A stretch of 64,000 bases of DNA from Cryptomeria japonica (taxonomy: Eukaryota; Streptophyta; Pinopsida; Cupressales; Cupressaceae): assembly GCF_030272615.1 (NCBI RefSeq), contig NC_081413.1, positions 558,781,945 through 558,845,944 of the forward strand, written 5' to 3'. Made by a program: the position numbers and the translations under genes. Below the pieces are notes generated by a model. The model was not told the DNA's origin and ran no database searches. It saw only the letters and a program-made list of their open reading frames with translations. This document shows positions 23,105-34,507 of this stretch, one piece after another; the stretch's first letter is position 1; every line of letters starts with the position of its first letter.

Positions 23105-23445
23105 TAGGGGGGAAAATGTTAAGGTGTGTCTATGTTGGTGCCAGGCACGTCTGGGTAGGATAGGCGCGTCTGTGTTTGTGCCAGGCGTGTCTGGGTAGGA
23201 TAGGCACGTCTGTGTTTGTGCCAGGCGTGTCTGGGTAGGATAGACGCGTCTGTGTTTGTGCCAGGCGTGTCTATGATTTCAGTAGTGTCTGTGTCAGATG
23301 TGAGCGCGTCTGTGAAATGCAAGCACATTTATGTAGGACAGGCGTGTCTATGCCGAACAGAGGCACGTCTGTGTGATTCGGGCGCGTCTTTGCAGAGCAG
23401 GCGCGTTTGTGAAGTATGCAAGTGCGTTTGTGTCTCCAAGGTCGA
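23105..23445 (+). repeat. CGTCTGTG minisatellite upstream of the antisense ORF
   Basis: Degenerate GC-rich repeats are built on GCGTCTGTG with longer units (GCCAGGCGTGTCTGGGTAGG, about 48 bp apart in the first part). The same motif, in the same sense relative to its downstream gene, lies upstream of gag on the other strand at 32185-32390. Confidence 0.75.
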
Positions 23446-23454
23446 ATCAACAGT

Positions 23455-23880
23455 TCTCTGATAAACATACGTTGTTGATTGGATAAGCTGCTGAGAGGAT
23501 ACACTCAAGCAGGTCCTCTAGGGAAGACTAGGATAGCAAATAGGGCTAGGATTGACAATTTTGTGATAGAACATACATTGCCAATCAGGAAACTACTCAA
23601 GAGGATACACTCAAGCAAAGGCCCTAGGATAAGATAGATCAAGGCACTTTGTGATGAATAGGGAGTACCAAAGCAATTGACAATTCTGTGATAGAACATA
23701 TGTTGCCAATTGGATAAGCTACTCAAGAGGATACACTCAAGTAGATTCCCTAAAAGATAGGATCAGAGCAGCACTTTGTGATGAACAGGGAGTACCACTA
23801 GGATAGAGTGCCATATGATAGATATAAGCACTAAGATAAAAAACAACACTTTGTGATGAACAGGGAATGCCACTAGGATT
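23455..23880 (+). repeat. Tandem repeat, period about 110-130 bp
   Basis: Three degenerate units carry GAGGATACACTCAAGCA and CACTTTGTGATGAACAGGGA. They sit in the leader of the antisense ORF. Confidence 0.7.
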
Positions 23881-23918
23881 GGCACAGTTGATTTGCTTGA
23901 CTGTAGGAGGACCTACCT

Positions 23919-25793
23919 ATGCTGGAGTCACGGGAGAGATTCCCTTTGACTCAGAGTTTGCAAGTAGAGATGACATTCGAGGATAGAGAAGCAGTGAAGG
24001 CTATGGGCTTGCGATATCTTATGTATGTGCCTGAGTTTCGGGTGAACATGGGATTGTTGACTGCATTAGCTGAGAGATGGCACTCAAAGACATGCACGTT
24101 TCATTTGTCGATGGGTAAGATGAAAGTCACCTTAGAGGATGTGTACAGGATACAAAGGATATCGATCATTGGGGAATTGGTTCCTTACGATCGAGAGGGA
24201 GATAGGGATGCACTGAGATGATTATTTCAGGATCCAGGACTGGAGATGAGGGCAGGACATGTGGCTTGGGACACCATGACAACGACAGGATTAGCACTAC
24301 CAGCAGTGCTGGTAGGAGTTATCAACTGGTTCTTATGTCCGGACAGGGTGACACGAGGGTTGGCTGTGGGATGGGGGAGGACTCTGGAGACATTGGTGAC
24401 TGAGCACACTAGGTTTGCATGGGGACCGTGTCTACTGGCACACATGTATTATGAGCTGCATCAGTTTGTATATCATAGATCAAAAGGATTAGGATGTAGA
24501 GTGACATTGTTGCATGTATGGGCATATGAGCATCTGTCGTTTACATGTTCGATACACTTTAGAGGCAACGGACATAGGCGCAGTTATGTGCATTTGTATG
24601 ATATGGTTACTTCTCAGCTACAGATTGGGAGGCTAGAGTATTGGCGTTGTGTGATTGATGAGATATATAGTGTGGTATGGAGGCCTTATCTAGATTGTGA
24701 GGAGTGGGAGGATGACGTAGTGGAGCAGCCATATGTATTTTGGAGTAGGTATCTGATTGGTCAGACACCGTATATTATTGAGAGGCAGCTGATAGACAGG
24801 GTATGCAGGCAGTTCGACAAGATACAACGGATGCCACGGGGTTTAGGTATGTATGCACAGACCATGAGGGATCAAATGCATTTGGGGCCATTATTGGCTT
24901 ATGATCAGGCAGTGACATAGCTGTTGGAGATGGTTCCCATGCCTTGGGATATTTGGGCAGATGTAGAGGATGCAGGGATGGATGCAGAGTATACTGCATA
25001 TTGGGAAGAGCATCTGTTTCCACTGTTGACGGATCCAGGGGAGCTGATAGAGGGAGATGATGGAGGTGATGGAGATGATAATGGAGATTACAAAGGTAGA
25101 GGTCGATGACGGAGACGGGGCGCAATGATAGAGAGGAGAGTGTCTCAGAGGAGAGAGGGCGGAGAGAAGAGATAGGTTCATCAGGCTCGTGTAGAGAGGG
25201 GCAGAGGTGGATTGTCATTACAGGTGCCAGTAGCACAGGTTCCCAGATAGGTACAGGTTCCTGGACAGGTACAGGGATAGGAGCAACCACAGGGACAGGG
25301 TGAGGGGAGAGAGGAGGAGGATGAGCTACTATCCTTAAGGGAGATCTGCCAAGGACAGGAAGATGAGATTCAGGACCTAGAGAGGGATGGGGCTAGGCTC
25401 AAGAGATAGTTGAGGGACACTGAGCAGGAGAGGGATCAGGCTATTCAGTGCTATATAGAGGCTGAGACAACACTAAGGGTAGGGAGATAGGCAACAGAGG
25501 ACACAGGGGCCGGATACACTTATGTTATGCGGGAAGGGGAGGAGATGGCCTACTGGAGAGACCTATACTATGGAGTGGTACTACTAGATCAGCAGGCTAG
25601 AAGCTTCCGGAGACCATCGCAAACGACGACGACCACTGGAGGGAGAGACAAGAGACAGGCGTCTAGTGGTGGGGTCATGGGTCCTCCACCACCACCAGAT
25701 AGAGGGGGCAAGAGAGATGATCTTGGGGTGGGTCCTTCTAGGGCTCAAACTCCATCGAGGCCAGCTAGCTCTGAGGGAGGGAGTTCATCATAG
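23919..25793 (+). pseudogene. Antisense plant mobile domain (PMD) ORF of the gypsy element
   Basis: A plus-strand frame opens with ATG at 23919 and, apart from a broken patch around 25.11-25.28 kb, stays in one phase to 25793. It is interrupted by stops near 24220 and 24918. The N-terminal half resembles the plant mobile domain (PMD, PF10536): LTALAERWHSKTCTFHLSMG, KVTLEDVYRIQ, then VVWRPYLDCEEW and DRVCRQFDKIQRMPRG. A Glu/Asp-rich segment follows, then a heptad-like helix (LREICQGQEDEIQDLERD) and a Pro/Ser-rich tail (MGPPPPPDRG). PMD proteins occur as host genes linked to silencing and as passengers in transposons. Antisense extra ORFs between pol and the 3' LTR have, as I recall, been reported in Tat-lineage elements. 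The large-scale frame suggests function until fairly recently. Confidence 0.75.
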
Positions 25794-27580
25794 CCGTAGA
25801 GGGCTCCCTATGTATCAATTTTGTACCATTTTTGTATGATGATGTACACCTTTGGGTGATTTTGTAGCCATATGTATTTTGACATCATTGTATCATGATA
25901 CTTATGATTTTTTGATATATATATGAGATGATTCATCCTTGCGGTAGCTATATGCATGTGTACCTATGTGATGTGATGCATGAATCTATGTGATGCTTAT
26001 GATATGGATGCAAATATGTACATGATGAAATGCAAAAAAAAATATTTTTTTTAATGTTTTTAATATGTTATGTATGATGCAAATGTGAATGTATGATGTG
26101 CAGATGAGTATGATAATGCAAAGGATGAGATGCATGATGACAATGTAAAATGTACTAAGATGTGTTGTGTGCAGGATGTGATGCACTTATGATATCTATA
26201 TGTATGTATGAAATGTCAATATGTGGTAATGCTGGTGAAAAACTAGATGAGATGCATATATTTTTGGTGTGTCATTATACTCAGTCATGTGATAATGGAC
26301 TACACAGACTCAAGAAGGACGATGAAGGTCAATCAAGAAAGGGGGATGAAAGATAGAAGATATGGAAGTGAAAGAGCTTCTTGTGCTATTATCATCATTG
26401 AGCTTTATTATGACAAATAGGTTATGACAATCCAGGTATATGTTCGACCTAGAAAGTCATCGTACCTGTTTGCATGGAGATCAGACAGTCACAAACAAGG
26501 AATGCCCCAGTTAATACTAGACTCACAGTGTCCTCATATCCTTCGACAAGTCATAGCATTACTAAGAGACAATCCATAGACAACAAAGAAAAATAGGTGA
26601 CGATACCCCATCCTCGCCTTTCTAGTCAAAGACATCCCAGAGATAGAATCTCTAGTCAGAGACATCCCGGAAAAGCTAAAAGACATGTCACCAAAAAGAT
26701 AAAATCAAAAGAAAACCAAGACTCAACACCAACATCCACTATAGTCCTCAAGTTTAGTATCTCTTCTCACTTGTATAAGTCTATTTGATTGTGGTCACAA
26801 TGTTTCCATTCACAAAAGGATAGATAGCACTAAACCATAATGTTGTTTGAGTCTATTGAAAGAATTGATTTGTTGAAGCCCATTGTTGTTGTGTCTCATC
26901 TAAAACTAACTGAATCCATGAAACTGATACTTTATTGCGGAGAAGATGGAACTTTTATTGCGGATCGGTGATGCAATTGTTGCTTTATTGTGGATTGTGC
27001 AAGGATAGACTGAAGAAAACTGGAAGAAATTGTACTCCTCAGAACGTGTGATTCTCTTAGTTCCACACCCATCACTAGACTTAGGATTTGCCGTGGCCAC
27101 AGATAGGAGCTGATTTATTATGGATGGAAAAGGGTGAAAAGGAGGGATTATTATGAATGGCTAACCAATCTTAGGAAGATCAATAACAAGCCATGATGGG
27201 AATGGGGAAGTTTATTATGGAGGGATAGGCTGTGAGTGTGTGCAAAGTGAAAGGATGAAAGTGAATCCTGAAGGAAGGAGGAGCAATGTCTCTACGCATG
27301 GCGTCGATAACCCGGTTTTCACCATGGTACTTGCCCAGGGTGCCACCGAAGTGGTTTTCACCATTGGACGAATTTATTTCTCTACTTTATTTTATTTTAT
27401 TTTTTTTGTGTGTGTCACAAGGCGCCTATTTGCCAGGTTTTCACCAAGTAACAATTTTTTATTTTTATGATTTTTTTTTGTATTTGAATATTTTTTTGTA
27501 TTTTTGATATTTTAATTTTTTTTTGTATTTTTAATATTTTATGATTTTTTTGTATTTTTGAATTAGGATATGTTGAAGAG
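25794..27580. other. Non-coding spacer between convergent ORFs
   Basis: This is low-complexity sequence rich in ATGATG/TATG. It contains a short repeat (TCTAGTCAAAGACATCCC-like, twice near 26.63 kb), TTATTGCGGA-type repeats at 26.93-27.0 kb, a repeated GGTTTTCACCA motif at 27.31-27.45 kb, and a T-rich tract 27.45-27.57 kb. It would hold both 3' ends of the convergent gag-pol and antisense transcripts. No terminator can be proved. Confidence 0.5.
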
Positions 27581-28714
27581 CTATGTGTAAAACCTGCGAA
27601 GGTGCATGTTGTCGATAGGATCCTCCAAAGGTTCTCCCTCTGGTGTCGAAAGTTGATATGCACTTGATCCGTAGACTGTTGTGATGACATAAGGACCAAG
27701 CCAATTTGGTTCGAATTTTCCCTTCTTCTCTCGATCTTGCTGATATTTAGGATTCTCCTTGAGAACTAAGTCACCCACCTCAAATGTATGAGGCTTAACC
27801 TTATGATTGTAGCTGCATTTTTCCTTGATTGAATGATGTGTAGCTCGAGTGACTATCTTCCATGATAAAGGAACTGAAATAGAATTACAAATGTGTAGAC
27901 TACGTTTGCTCATATGCGTGTCACCTAAATGAGTTTGGGCATACCTGATAACAAAGTCCCTCGAGGAAACTCCATTAAAGGTCCATGATGTATCGCCAGA
28001 AGGGAATGGATGTGTGAAACAAGTGGATGAGTTATGAAGGCTTATTATTGCGAAAAGAAGTGAAAGTAGGATGGAATGATGGAGACTTAGGATCAACAAG
28101 TATTCTTTTTGACTTAAAATTGTAGAACTTTTGCCCCCAGTTATTTTGACATTAGGGGACATCAACTCTTGTTCTTTTTTCTTCATAGGAGTTTTATCCT
28201 TGACTTTGATTTTTGCATATTCCAATAGCTTTTGATTTTGATTTGGACTAAAGGACTTTTCTTTATTTTTGACTTTTAGATTTTTCTTTTCAAAGCTTGA
28301 TTTGGTATCCCCAATTAGTAAGGGCTTTTGTGATTCCTGTTGATCCAAGTCTGGGAGAGGAGTGGAAATGGAATGAGTGGATGAAATTGTAAGGCTATAG
28401 GATTTCTCAAGAGGGTTGTTGATGCACTCAATAGATTCTTCGTTGAAACCACTCTTAGGATTATTGATATCAAAAGATGCTTGCACCACTAGAGGAGATC
28501 TGCATTCAGACTTAGTAGCCACAACACTAGGTGGTTCACACCCAATTCCTTGTAAATTGTTTATAGATTGTTTTTGTCGATTGAATACCTTAGGAGATAG
28601 TGGGAGTTGATCAACATGAAAGATATACTCACCACCTCCCATGCCTTTAACCTTGAATTCTTCTTTGATCTCTGCTTGTTTTGATGTAGAAGGTTTCAAG
28701 GATTCTGGATCCAC
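27581..28714 (-). pseudogene. Pol remnant: linker fused to integrase C-terminus
   Basis: The N-terminal two thirds is a Lys/Ser-rich linker of the kind found downstream of protease. The C-terminal third reads VKPHTFEVGDLVLKENPKY, GKFEPNWLGPYVI, YGSSAYQLSTPEGEPLEDP and MHLRRFY before the stop at 27581, the chromatin-binding tail of a gypsy integrase. The reverse transcriptase, RNase H and integrase zinc/catalytic core that should lie between are deleted, with frame preserved. The frame equals that of gag and protease upstream. Confidence 0.8.
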
Positions 28715-28771
28715 ATATGCTAATGAAGGAATAGCTTCTCGATTGACTGAGATTGTTATTTATGATCTAGG

Positions 28772-29383
28772 TCACAAATTGTTGCAATATATGAATGGGT
28801 TTGGATCACCTTTGATGGTTACTTCAACTCCATTGTGTGGGAACTTGATACATTGATGATATGTCGAGGGAACAACTTTCATTTCATGAATCCATGGGCG
28901 TCCCAAGAGTATGTTGTATGTGAGCTCTAGATCAAGGACTTGACAAACCACATCCTTCGTAACTAGCCCAACTCTGAGAGGTAAGGTGATTGTGCCCTTG
29001 GATGAACTTTCTTCATCATCATATGCTTTGATGGTAATTTTGTTTGTAGCATTCATATCCCTTTCAGAATGTCCCAATTGCTTAAGAGTGTTCAATGTAC
29101 AAATGTTCAGACCCGCTCCTCCATCTATCAAGACTCGTTTTATTTGATGTTTGTGTAGGAATGCTTCAATGTGTAAAGGTGCATTATGTGGTTGGCTTAC
29201 AGAGGCATCGTAAACTTTGGTGAATGTGAGAGAATTAGGAATGGAAAGGTATCCCACCATGGCTTGAAACTGGTCCTTGTTCAGATCAGTGGGGACAAAA
29301 GTTTCTCTCAAAGTTTTATCAAGGATGGCTTTATGTGTGGGGGATATGCATAAAAGATCAAGGATGGAGATAAGAGTAGGCAT
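28772..29383 (-). pseudogene. Gypsy aspartic protease (retropepsin) domain
   Basis: The catalytic triad region reads RVLIDGGAGLNICTLNTL, with DGG-A-G in place of the usual D-[ST]-G, a variant common in Tat-type elements. The flap-side YDDEESSSKGTITLPL and the late NILLGRPWIHEM block complete the fold. PHNGVEVTIKGDP closes the domain. It lies in the same frame as gag, with single stops before and after. Confidence 0.85.
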
Positions 29384-29473
29384 CCTCCCTAACTATTCTA
29401 CCAGGTTGTACTCAAGTTTGGCTGATGAGGAAATGGTGGTTTTACCTGGAGCTCCTTGCAAAGTGACCTTACC

Positions 29474-30301
29474 TCATCGAGTTGTGACATTACATTCAAA
29501 AGTAGATTCAGAAGAAGGTCCAATGCCTTTTAGGACAACTTTGGCTCTTTGGGTAGAATTTTCAGGTGCTTTGTCCTTTATGATAATGGTAGAGACATAA
29601 TTGTCCATCAAAATGTGATTAAAACTTGAATCATAGTTATAGGATGCTCTGGTATAGTTGGTCTGCTCATCTGTGGCTTTGGCTTTTCCCTTGTCATGTT
29701 TAGGGAATGGTTCCTTAAACATCTCATGTTCTTGATTGGAGGAATGCCCTTCAATCTCAATGTCACCTCTATCAATAAGATCTTGTATGATGTTCTTCAA
29801 CCGATGACAATTTCCTATTTTACATCCTTTGCTCTTGTGAAATTCACAGTACTCATCATCATTCCACCAATTTGGTTTGACCTTTGGTTCATATGGAGGA
29901 TTGTCAGGAATTGTTATTATCTTGTTTGCCACTAGCTTCTTGAAAGCTGATTCAAGTGGTTCTCCCAATGGGGTGTATTTCCTTCGTGGTTTTGAAGTTG
30001 TTTGAGTATTCACTTGGTTATTTGTAGAAGTTGATCCCAAAAAAATGATTTTGGGTCGCACTATATTAGCATCAACAACACCATCATTTACTGTGTTCTT
30101 GTTTTTGTTCCAAAATCTTGGCTTGTCTTTTCCTTTAAAGTCCTCTTTGTTTTCTTTGAATATCTTAATTACTCCTTGTTCAATTAGGACCTTCTCTATT
30201 GCTAAACCTTTTTCAATGACGTCCTTGAAAGTGGACAAGTAAGCTTTCCTTAGATCATAACCAATGTCTTTGTTGATATTCTGGGTGAACATCTCTACCA
30301 T
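29474..30301 (-). pseudogene. Gag C-terminal half with Tat-type zinc knuckle
   Basis: A Lys-rich segment is followed by the knuckle-like motif YCEFHKSKGCKIGNCHRLKN and IQDLIDRGDI. The expected His of the GH pair is replaced (KGCKIGNC). An acidic stretch and a link to protease follow. It is separated from the N-terminal gag domain by a stop at 30353-30355 in the same frame. Confidence 0.8.
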
Positions 30302-30352
30302 TTGTTTTTGTGGAATTTTACAAGAGCATTTACTGGCTAAATTCCTCCATCG

Positions 30353-30790
30353 TTACAAGAATGATGAAAAAGACTCCCCATCCTTTTGTTTGGTGTTGTA
30401 CAGAGTGGTAATTGATATATTTGTCTCTATGTTGTATGAGAAATGTTGGATAAAAGCCTTTACTAAATCACCCCATGACTTAGTTCCAAGTGGGAGTTGG
30501 GAGAACCATTCCATAGCTTGATCACCTAAGCTTTGTGGGAATAATCTCATCAAGTATGTTTCTTCTGCTGCTACCTCAATGCAAGTTGTGAAGAATTGTC
30601 TTATATGTGCCTTAGGGTCTCCTTTGCCTCTGTACTTATCAAACTTAGGTGTCACGAAATGTGTAGGAAAAGGAGGCATTGGAATGCTTTTATTAAATGG
30701 ATAGGGACATATGTCTCTCATTGTGTAAGTTGGATTTGGTGTATTAATGTCTTCCATTTTCTTTTGTAAATCAAATATTTGTTGTTCCAA
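30353..30790 (-). pseudogene. Gag capsid-like domain (retrotransposon gag)
   Basis: This matches the PF03732-type retrotransposon gag core: PKFDKYRGKGDPKAHIRQF, LFPQSLGDQAMEWFSQLPLG, KSWGDLVKAFIQHF and LYNTKQKDGESFSSFL. It forms the virus-like particle shell. The frame continues that of the N-terminal segment at 30977-31699 after three stops in a Pro/Tyr/His-rich linker. Confidence 0.88.
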
Positions 30791-30976
30791 ATTGTTCTTA
30801 GGTGGAGATCAACTTCTTGGACCATATCCCATGCCTGAGCCATCAAGTGGAGGAGGAGGATACTGCATGTATGGATGGTACTAAACATAAACATGTTCAT
30901 ATGGAGGAGGTATATAGTGATGGTGTGTATATGGACCACTTGGTATAGAGTCATGATGAGGAATGGAATATATGCT

Positions 30977-31699
30977 CTATCCATGCATATCATATTCTAC
31001 AGGCATGTCATGAGTTTTTTCTTGTGTAGTGCCCCCAAATTTGACACGGGGTTTCCTAGTGTCCAAATTTTGAGCATGCCTTTGGATATCCAATTGCTTT
31101 TGAGGTTGGTCCTTAGCATTGGTATGCGATTGAGTGTATTTATCTGCATAAGACTTCCATAAGGGTCTACGTAAGTGAGTAGCATAAGCTTGACCATGTG
31201 TATTTGGGACCTCAGGTTTTTGAAAAAAGGATGATGGTGACTCAGGCACAAAACGTGGTCCTCTAGTACCTCTACTAGTAGGTCTCCTTTGATCCATGTT
31301 GAGTTGACTTTCTTGCATAGGTCGATTTTCCATTATTTGAGACATGTCAAAATCATGAGGTATCTTGGCTCCACTTTGTGCCATTACTTGTAAGAAATAT
31401 TGTCTATCTCTTCTCATGATTTCCTCAACCAATCTATTAAAATGGGGATCCATAATAGAGTCTTCCACTTCTGCTGAATGTACTAAAATGTTTTCCATAT
31501 TGTCATTGTGTGTATCATTGTTGTTTGTACTATTCATGTTCTCAACATTTTGAGTGTTCCTATAAGTCTCCATGTCAGGTAATGTGGTATGATCAGAATT
31601 GAAGAAGATATCATTATCATACTCATAGGCACTCATGTATGCAGACTCTTGAGCCTCTTTAGCTTCTCTCCTAGATTTTTGGGAACGGGTTTCAACCAT
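30977..31699 (-). pseudogene. Gag N-terminal segment, true start of the gag-pol frame
   Basis: The frame opens with ATG at 31699 and MVETRSQKSRREAKEAQES, a start typical of plant Tat-type gag proteins. It is followed by an Asn/Asp/His-rich region and RPTSRGTRGPRFVPESP. From 31699 to the last stop at 27581 every coding block is in the same phase (4119 nt), so the ancestor was one long gag-protease-integrase-tail polyprotein. At least six in-frame stops now interrupt it. Confidence 0.75.
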
Positions 31700-32184
31700 G
31701 AACTAGGTTTTGACCAAGATGTGTGAGACTAGATGAAAATGGAAAGAGTGTGGAAGACCAAGAGTTGGATGGAATGTAAATGAATCTGAGGTGTACTTGC
31801 AATGTCCAAAATGTAAGACCAAGTATGTATGTAGTAGAGTAGGTGTGGCTTCTAAAGAGATGATAGATCCCTTGATGAGGTAAGCTGACCTTGACTCTAA
31901 GTAAGACCAAATGAGACCCAAAGGTGATAGACCTTGATGAGGGACCACTTAGCAAAATGTTGTTGTATGTAGTGTGTTGACAAAGTAAGATGAGGACAAC
32001 CAAGTGACCTTTTGACTCAAGTTTAGACAAATGTGAATGTAATGCAAGGTGTAAAGAAATGATGAACTTTGTGAGACCCAAAGACAGGTTGAATTCTAGA
32101 TGAAAACCTGAAGAGATAACCTAGGAAGCTCAATAAGTCTGAAACTGATTGCTCTTGTTTTTGCCAGACTGCAAGTTTTTCCAA

Positions 32185-32390
32185 TTCTGAACACAGACGT
32201 GCCTGTATACTTCACAGACGCGCCTGTATACTTCACAGACGCGGTTAAATGACACAAACAATATTGAAAACTGCATAGACGTGTTTCTGAGATTTTGTAA
32301 ATGTAATGTTTCTTGTAATAACACAAACGTGTTTCTATCCTTCACAAACGCGGCTAAATGACACAGACGTTGTTTAACACTGCACAGACT
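32185..32390 (-). repeat. CGTCTGTG minisatellite upstream of gag
   Basis: On the minus strand the units read GGCGCGTCTGTGAAGTATACA and degenerate relatives (the perfect core occurs at 32.19-32.24 kb, then looser copies). This is the same motif as at 23105-23445 but on the opposite strand. Confidence 0.7.
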
Positions 32391-33480
32391 CATTTCTAGA
32401 AACTAAGTGCAATTTTTCCAGTTTTGTAAAGTTGTTTGTTGTGACCAAATCTAAATTTTTGATTGTTTTTCATGACAAGAGGACACAATGTTGATGAGGA
32501 CTCAATGTTTGCAAGTGTTTAGACTCAAAATGACTCAAAAGAAAGTGTGTTGTTTGATGTAAAAATGTTTTGCATACACTTGAAGACACAAAAGATAAAA
32601 TGTTTTGATGTTTGAACTTGAATATTTGAATGTTCAAAAGAAGACAAGCACAATTCTTATGGTTGGCCAAGACAATAGTTGTTGATCCCACATGGGGTTT
32701 CCCCCAAGGCTACGCCATTCAAAGTGGATACTTAGATGCTTGACCCCACTGGCTCCACCCTCGACACTCACTTCTCTTGGGTAGCCAAGCATCAGTCCCC
32801 ACAAAAACTCCTTGTGGCAAAATTTGTATCTCTACTAAGAATTGTATGTGTGTGGACCGCTCCAGAGGTCCGACCTCTTGCCCCAACAATTAGAAGGATT
32901 TTGGTTTTCTAAAACAAAAAGCTGCTAGTAAGGGCATCCACTTGTGTGGCCATACATGTGGCACTTTCAGCTCTGTAAATACAGAAGGCTCCCAGACGGT
33001 AGGTATTATGCCCTACAACTAATCAAATAAATTTGATCAAATGGGTTTATGGGGAGACATAGTGTCGTCATGAACTAATCAACACACGTTACCCATGGCT
33101 TTCACCATGGATAAAATTATTTATAGTGGTTTGGAAGAGGTGGGTTTTCCTCGCTACCACTTGGGTCATTCTCTCCTCACTATTAGTCCTAATGACCACA
33201 TGGGGAGACAGGCCCTCTAGAGATTAAACAAAAAGAGCTTATTGCTCAAGACACAAAAGACACTGGTTCAATTTTAGTGCACCAATTGGAGTGTTTGATA
33301 ATCTATGAAAATAAGGCACACAATAAAGATCAAAAACCCTTGCTATAATTTTGCAACAAATATTTGTTAGTAGTTTTGCAATAATACCCCTCCTACAAGC
33401 ACACAAGTTAGGTAAATTTCAGATCCAAAAGACTTTGTGAAATAGGGGCCTTCGACAAGACATTTTTTTGATAGATTCAA

Positions 33481-34370
33481 AGATCTAATTTTTCATGAGT
33501 TATTTTGCATCATAAAAAACATACCACCTGTAAAATTTCAAGACATTTCCAGAAATGTAAGAAAATCCAAAAAAGTTTCTAATTTGCTCCAAATATTATT
33601 TTTTTATGAAAAATCATAAACAATTCATAGAAAATGCAAAATTGATTCCAAAAATATGAATTTTTTACTAGAAACTCCTGATAGCATTCCACGCCTTCAT
33701 AATAAAAAATCCTGCAAAAATTCCAAGCAGTTTGTGAGATATGATCAAAATAATGCAAAACCCTAACTTTTAAAGATCTGATTTTTTAGGAATTATTTTG
33801 TGTCAAAAATAAAATCACAAAGAAGAGATCCTATGTATAATTATGAGAAATTTCCAAATATGTAAACAAATCCAAAAAATTCGCTCATTTTCTCTCAAAA
33901 TTATTTTTTTATGAAAATGCATAAAAAATTCATAGAAAATTCAAATATGCTCCAACAAATTTGGTTTTTTTACTGAGCACCTCTGATTATGTTCTTGACC
34001 TGAATCACAAATTTGATACCAAAATTCAAAGCCTTTTGTGAGATCTGATCAAAATAATGAAAAACCCTAATTTTTAAAGATCTGATTTTTTAGGAAATAT
34101 TTTGCATCAAAATTAAAATAAAAAAGAACAGATCATGTCTATAAATCAGAGATATTTCTAAAAATGTAAGAAAATCCAAAAATTGCAGTCATTTGCTCTC
34201 AAAATTAATTTTTTAAGAAAATTCCTTAAAAAATCATATAAAATTCAAATATGATCCAAAACATCTGAATTTTGGATTGCAATCTCTTGATACTGTCCCA
34301 AACCTGCAAGCAAAATTTTATACAGAAATTCAAAGCCGTTTGTGAAATCGGATCAGATCTCTCCAAGATC
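33481..34370. repeat. Three degenerate tandem units of about 300 bp
   Basis: Unit starts are near 33481, 33775 and 34079, each with AGATCTGATTTTTTAGGAA-like sequence, ATTTTTTTATGAAAA and TTCATAGAAAAT-like blocks. Each unit ends in GTGAGAT(C/A)TGATCAAAAT-like sequence. The array is AT-rich and fills the proximal leader. Confidence 0.7.
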
Positions 34371-34482
34371 TTAGTTTTGTGTCCAAAACCCTAGCCGCAC
34401 AAGGTTATTCTCCAAATTGTTTTACAAAACAAAAATATAGGGTTAGAAAAACCTGCAAAAAATACATAGATCTAACAAAAAT

Positions 34483-34507
34483 CCATGTCCCACCGAGCGT
34501 GCCAAAA
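34483..34507 (-). other. Probable primer binding site of the gypsy element
   Basis: Immediately inside the 5' LTR the minus strand reads TTTTGGCACGCTCGGTGGGAC. This is the right place for a tRNA primer site. I cannot assign the tRNA with confidence. Confidence 0.5.

Larger units (their letters stand above)
31700..34482 (-). other. Gypsy leader (5' untranslated region)
   Basis: About 2.8 kb lies between primer site and gag start. It contains the CGTCTGTG minisatellite (32185-32390) and three 300-bp repeats (33481-34370). No gene is seen. Long leaders are usual in Tat/Ogre elements. Confidence 0.7.

Noticed and set aside
23105-23445. CRISPR-like array or coding region
   Set aside because: Repeat spacing is irregular and degenerate, and the frames on both strands are by-products of the CGTCTG-rich composition.
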